In this document: in pieces, positions 58,980 to 64,000 of the stretch
How the letters are laid out: every line of letters begins with the position of its first letter
Numbering within the stretch: position 1 is the stretch's first letter
NCBI GenBank assembly: GCA_015680685.1
Contig: MNCI01029584.1
Coordinates: forward strand, 359,422 to 423,421
Length of the DNA stretch: 64,000 nt
From: Gnetum montanum
Lineage: Eukaryota; Streptophyta; Gnetopsida; Gnetales; Gnetaceae
Direction: 5' to 3'
The notes under the pieces: model-generated
Told to the model about the DNA's origin: nothing
Seen by the model: the letters and a program-made list of their open reading frames with translations, nothing else
Databases searched by the model: none
Program-made: the position numbers and the translations under genes

Positions 58980-61400
58980 GAGGTCATTTTAAGCCAAAAG
59001 TAACACCTTTTCTTGTGACTACATTAGGCCCAGTTAAGGACTACACTAGCCAACATAGTTAGAATAGGCCCTAATGTAGTCAACATTAATAGGTGGTTTC
59101 ATAAGTTTGTTGTGATTAGTTTCAAGTTCTTGATGATCTATATGGCTTGCATAGCAAACTAAGGGTTGAGGATTGATGCATTATGACTTTGTTTTCATCC
59201 TCTAGAAGATGGAAATGATGTCAAAATTAGTGACTATGTTGGTCAACATAGTCCTAGTGTAGATGCTAATAAAAATATTCAAGGGGTTTTAGGGTTAGAA
59301 ATCATGCTTCACCAACTCCCTAGAGTAGCGTAGGACTTTGGAAGGGCTAAATTGGACATTTGGAAGGTTAAATAGGTTACTAAAAGTGATTTTTGACATC
59401 ATTTTCCATTGGACTATGCTTTCTAGTGTAGTCCAGTATGACCCTAGCATAGATCAATTGAATCTAGTGTTTTCATGGTCAAAATAGGATTAAATTATAG
59501 CTGGGTAGGGTCAAGCAAGGTTCTAGGCTTGTAAGCTAGTTTTTGGATCATTTGGAGTGTTGTGGTATTGGTCAAACTTGCCCAAAACTATGACTACACT
59601 AGCCAGCAAAGTCTTAGCCTGTCTCAGTGTACTTGAGATAAGCTCTAGGCTTTTCATGATCAAACAAAGCCAAATTATAGCTAGCTTCAAGATTTTAGGG
59701 TTCTAGGCTTTCTAGATCAAGTTTTCGATCATTTTGAGTGATGTAGTAGTAGTTAAGCCATCCTAGGATCATGACTACACTAGGACTATGCTAACTAGCA
59801 TAGTCCAGGGTTTCCTTTATGTAGTACCATGTGAATCTTAGTTTCTAATGAAACTTTGTGGTCGATCGACCAGGTTTTTGGGATCTTTGAGCCATTGGTG
59901 TTTACAGCTAGGGTTTTGGCTTAGGATGATCAATTTTGATAATTGTAGTATTAGCATAATCACTCTAGAGCAAGGACTACACTAGGACTATGTTGGCTAG
60001 CATAGTCCTAACTTGCTCTAGCATAGTCACATACAAGTCTTAGCTCTAGGTAGGTTTTCATGATCAATTGATAAGGCTTTTGGATTTCCAAGGTTACAGG
60101 TGTTCTTGGCTAGGGTTTTGACCTAGGATAGTTGATTTTGAAGGTTTTTTAAGTCTCAACATGATCATTCCTCCTTGGAATTATGCTAGCCAACACAGTC
60201 CAAATATAGATGGGGGAATATGATGAGTTTGTTCCATTTTTATCTTAATTTTCAAGGTTTAGTGGCCTTTGAAGGTTCCAACAAGGTTCTAAGGTTGAGA
60301 TGATGTACTCAAAAGATGATTTGACATTTCTAATATCTATTTTGAAATTTTCACATGATGACTACATTGGGAATATGCTAGCCATCATAGTCATGGGATT
60401 TCCAGCATAATTTGAGGCTTCAAGTATGTTTTAGCAGACCTTAATTCCATCATTTGATAATTTGAAGTGACTAAAAGTTGTGGAAAGATATGAACACAAG
60501 ATATAGTAGTTTTGAGATGGTTATTTACATTTGGTGGTCAACCCTCACTCAACTATTCTTGGACTACACTGGTTAGTGTAGTCAGGATCATTTTTAGAAT
60601 AGTTCCAAAATGACAATAAGATTTCTCTAGTTTTTAAATGGTTATTTCCCATTTTAGGCTTACGAAGAGCTATAGGAAGATGTGGTGTCAAAGGTATGTC
60701 ATTTTAACTATTATTTTTGATCTTTGGTATCCTTTCCCTACCCATCTATGTTGGGACTACATTAGCCAACATAAATGAGGCCATTTCCAGCATAATCATT
60801 AGTTTGGAATGGAGTTTGGCTTATTTTGGATTAGTTATTTGCTATTTTAAGGCCACCAAAAGTTCTAGGATGATGTAAAGATCAATGAATGCAAAATTGA
60901 AGGTTATTTTAGGTATTAAATGGTTAACTTATTATTAACTACTCTAGGACTACACTGGCCAACATAGTGGAGGTAGGCTCAAGTGTAGTTAATGCAAGAA
61001 AGGTGATTTTGACATCTCTTAACTAATCATGTAAAGTTCTAGACCTACCAGAGGTTATGGCTAGGGTTTGGTGCATGGTGTAATCTTTCATGAGTTGATT
61101 AAAGGCCTAGTTGATGGTAGAAGACATTATTCATCTTGGAACTTTGTTGGCTAGTGTAGTCAAGCCCCTAGTTAGCATAGTTACCCAATATAGCAAGTTT
61201 TGGTGTGAATTTTGGCCTTCCTTGATGTTCAGTTTCCATCAATGTCAACACCTAGTTTTACATTTTAGGCATAAGGTTCCATGACATGGATGGTTGGCTA
61301 GAAGTTATATTTTCATAGTGGGTGGGTTTTGGAACCTATCCCAAGGCTTCTATGGGCTTAAACCTAGTGTAGTTACAATGAGAAGGCTCAAATCCAAGTG
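58980..61400 (+). repeat. Diverged tandem array, period about 190-200 bp, with a palindromic motif in each unit
   Basis: About thirteen copies of GGACTACACTAGCCAACATA or its mirror form (GACTATGTTGGCTAGCATAG) occur near 59030, 59235, 59415, 59590, 59775, 59990, 60185, 60365, 60565, 60750, 60950, 61145 and 61365. Between them other blocks repeat in order, such as 'ttttcatgatcaa', 'ggcttttggat' and 'ggctagggttttgg'. No coding signal. It is satellite-like, or the internal repeat of an unrecognised element. Confidence 0.75.
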
Positions 61401-61439
61401 TAGTATGATTTTTATTAGCTTGTTACATAGGTTCCTAGT

Positions 61440-61905
61440 GAGGCTAATCTTATATTTGAAATTTTGAATGAATTAATTTTCCACTAGGAATTTATGCATA
61501 GTTCTTATTATTTTCTTAATTTTTTTGTGCAAAACAAACTAGGAATTTATGTATTCTAAGGTTGTGGATTTTTATTTTATCTTTTTATGGTTCAAATAAT
61601 TTTAGAATCACTGAATTCCAATTTGCGATTAATTTTTGGTGAACTTTTTAGGCTAGTGCAAAGTGATCTTTCTGGATTTCATGCTTTTCGTTTCAAATTA
61701 CTTTTGCATTTTTTTTCTACAAAAATGGTTAGGAATTTTTCGATCTTTAGGTTTTTGGATTTTATTTTGTGGTTTAGTGGTTCAAAAAACTATGGAATTA
61801 TTGAATTTGGATCTACAATTAGTTTTCTATGAATTTTTTTGTAGATCCATGTATGCAAAAAATTTTGGTTTTTATGGCTTTATCCCTGTGAAAGTGGATA
61901 ACGTA
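61440..61905 (+). repeat. AT-rich partial repeat, period about 190 bp
   Basis: Two similar segments with 'ggatttttattttatctttttatggttcaaataattttagaatcactgaattc' and 'ggattttattttgtggtttagtggttcaaaaaactatggaattattgaatt' lie about 185-190 bp apart (61567 and 61755), each followed by 'attagttttctatgaa'-like text. It may be the edge of the array before it. Confidence 0.5.
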
Positions 61906-64000
61906 GACACTTGAAAACTTTTTTCAACCAACATCCTAGGTTCCTAACAATTCTTAGAGGTCTTGGGAAGGGTTTGGAACTCTCTTTAGTGAAATAATAA
62001 TTTTTTTGATATTTTTCATCAGTGATTCCCGATGACCATTTTCTACAAATTTTATGCTGTTGTGCAATTTTTGGTTGAATTCTGTCATGCTTATAGATTG
62101 TTGTAAAAAGTTTTTATAGGCTTGGGACTATAGTGTGTATGCCTAAATTTATTTAATTTCACGTATACTTATTCTCTATCCTTAAAAATTAGTTCTAAAT
62201 TGGCATTTCTGTTCTTATGTAAACTACCTTGTATAGTTGCAGTTTTGGTTGTGAAAAGTGCAAACCTCCCTAACTATATAGGTAGTGTTGACGCGATTTT
62301 TGTATTCATATGGTTGTGTTTAGAGGTTCTCAAGTTATTTACAAGTTATATTTTATTTTTCAATAGTCACTTAAATTTTTCTAAAAATTTTTAATTAGTC
62401 TCCTAGAGTTTTTACTATGGTTAATTTCACTATTAACTAGGATTTCAAGTAAAAGTTTTGTTGAATTCAATTTTGGCTTTTATGACTATTCTAGTAGGTA
62501 CAATCTAGTTCTCATGGCATTAATGTTTCAACATAAAACATTTATTATTTTTATGTATATCTCACCATGGAATTGCTAATGCGTGTTGGTTGACTACTTG
62601 GTTCTTTTTGGTTTCTTATACATAAATTGGTTATGATTTTGGTTATCACCTTGTTTTGGGTTTTAAGTATTACAAATTATGAATTTTACTATGTGGCTTT
62701 AGTGTGAACGTTGAAATTAAGGTTTTGATAATTTTGTTTGTTTAATAGTTGAGTACTTTTGGTTATGGTTATCTATGGTTTAATGGTTATTGTTCTTGTG
62801 TGTAGGACCTTTCTAAAATTAATTTTGGTTGTCATTGAGCTAGTGGATTTACTTTGCTACATCCACATACTAAGGTGTTGCAACTAGAAAAATTGATTCA
62901 TTGGAAAGAACTAATGGATCCAATGTAAGTAGTCCTCAACCCACGAATCCCTAGGGCCTCTAGAAAAATGGGATTTAGGGCACCTAGTTGGTCCAGTAGA
63001 TTAAGTAGGAACTTATGAAATGCAAAATGGAGTAATAAAAATTGAATTTTGAAAATGATGACAAATCTGAATAATGGACAAAAATAAATGAATATATTTT
63101 GCAAACAAAACCTAGAACTTAAAACTTTATTGAGAAAGAATAAAGAATAAGTTAGAGAAATGTGTACAAATGGTGCATGAGTGGACAATAGGGGGTTCAC
63201 TTGGATGGGGGTTCAGGGTCCATTGAAGTTGATGCAATCAACTCCATGAAGAATGTCCTACCACTCCCAATGTTATTGGAGCTCCTATGTTACTACTTCA
63301 GATCTACAACATTGGCTATGATGGAGGGATTAAGAAGTGTAAAGGATCTAAGCTACCCAAGTGCTTTATGTTGGGACCTAGAAATCCCAAGAATGTAACA
63401 TGGAGTTTGAAAATTTACAAATCCCAAAGGGAGATCACAAGGTCACAAGGTCATAGGGTTTTCACATCTGGTTCAAGAGAATGCAAGTGTGGCAACTTAT
63501 AAGAACTCTTGAGTACTTTAGAATGCCCAAGTATAAAATTGTGAAGAAATTGTTGAGTTATGTAAAAATTATATAACTAATGTCAATAGTATCAAATTGC
63601 AAAAAAAAATATAAAACCTACATATGGTTTTTGAGGCTAGTTTTTATACATCTTAGGTCACAAATTTGGCTACAACATTACTATGATTTGGCTATAATTT
63701 CACTGCATAATGGCTACAAATTGGCTACCAAATTATTGCAAATTTCTACCTTGTTTAGGTGAGATGGATGCCCAAATTTTGGAGGGTTATCATATATAGT
63801 AAGTTCCTTCCATCATGACCATTTCATATACTATAAATACTAACGAGGGCTACACCTTCTATGCTAGAGATGAATCTTCCGTGTTGAGTTTTCTACCATC
63901 CTTGCTGAAGTGGCTGGTCAACATTAGAGTGCATGGAGTGATGAAATATGGCTATTATGGCTTCCACATTAGGGGGGTGTGATTTCTATGATGGTGATGG
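61906..64000. other. Unassigned DNA at the window end
   Basis: AT-rich. Open frames at 62200-62394, 62898-63200 (minus) and 63201-63502 show no domain and no clear exon signals. I see no repeat family shared with the rest of the window. Confidence 0.4.

Noticed and set aside
63201-63502. Two overlapping ORFs near the window end
   Set aside because: Short, no domain, no splice or promoter signals and no similarity recognised, so not called as genes.

Overview
The window looks like a piece of a very large, repeat-dominated seed-plant nuclear genome, most probably a gymnosperm. That taxon call is inference from style: AT-rich DNA, deeply decayed plant LTR and non-LTR retrotransposons nested in one another, and a single compact intron-containing plant gene. 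There is no bacterial operon structure, no rRNA and no recognisable tRNA gene. I found only one gene that reads as intact.

Layout. About 0.5-3.3 kb: an LTR of a Ty3/gypsy family (plus orientation) that abuts a decayed Ty1/copia pol fragment in mid-integrase. 3.3-8.35 kb: unassigned DNA with one tRNA-like SINE candidate. 8.35-22.13 kb: an RTE-type LINE on the plus strand, split by a 13-kb Athila/Tat-like gypsy element on the minus strand (LTRs 8692-9623 and 21025-about 21715). 22.1-25.25 kb: relic DNA with two copies of a short interspersed repeat. 25.25-25.6 kb: a long inverted-repeat (MITE-like) element. 25.6-28.74 kb: a 5'-truncated L1-type LINE. 28.74-34.4 kb: a less repetitive, CpG-retaining island holding an unidentified gene-like block and a four-exon gamma-glutamyl-peptidase-like gene on the minus strand (32331-33984). 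35.08-48.3 kb: a second LINE (minus strand) split by a second copy of the same gypsy family (LTRs about 36484-37311 and 47220-48144); this copy has lost the reverse-transcriptase core. 48.79-57.75 kb: a different LTR element on the plus strand with long LTRs and a gag-protease region but no reverse transcriptase or integrase, so a non-autonomous, TR-GAG-like element. 57.8-61.9 kb: diverged tandem arrays with a period near 190-200 bp; one array carries a palindromic motif in each unit. 61.9-64 kb: nothing recognised.

How the parts relate. The two minus-strand gypsy elements are sister copies. They share LTRs with TGATGAGTG...CACTCATCA ends, a primer binding site that fits a decayed TTGGCGCCGTTGCCGGGGA, the order gag-PR-RT-RNaseH-INT, and a long extra ORF of about 950 codons after integrase. 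Each appears to have landed inside an older LINE. The third element has a different primer binding site, of the GGCGCTAGAAGGAGGG type. The peptidase gene is the only candidate for cellular function; its exons join in phase 0 and it keeps the Cys-His-Glu residues of class I glutamine amidotransferases. All calls come from reading the sequence and from family knowledge; no database search was possible.
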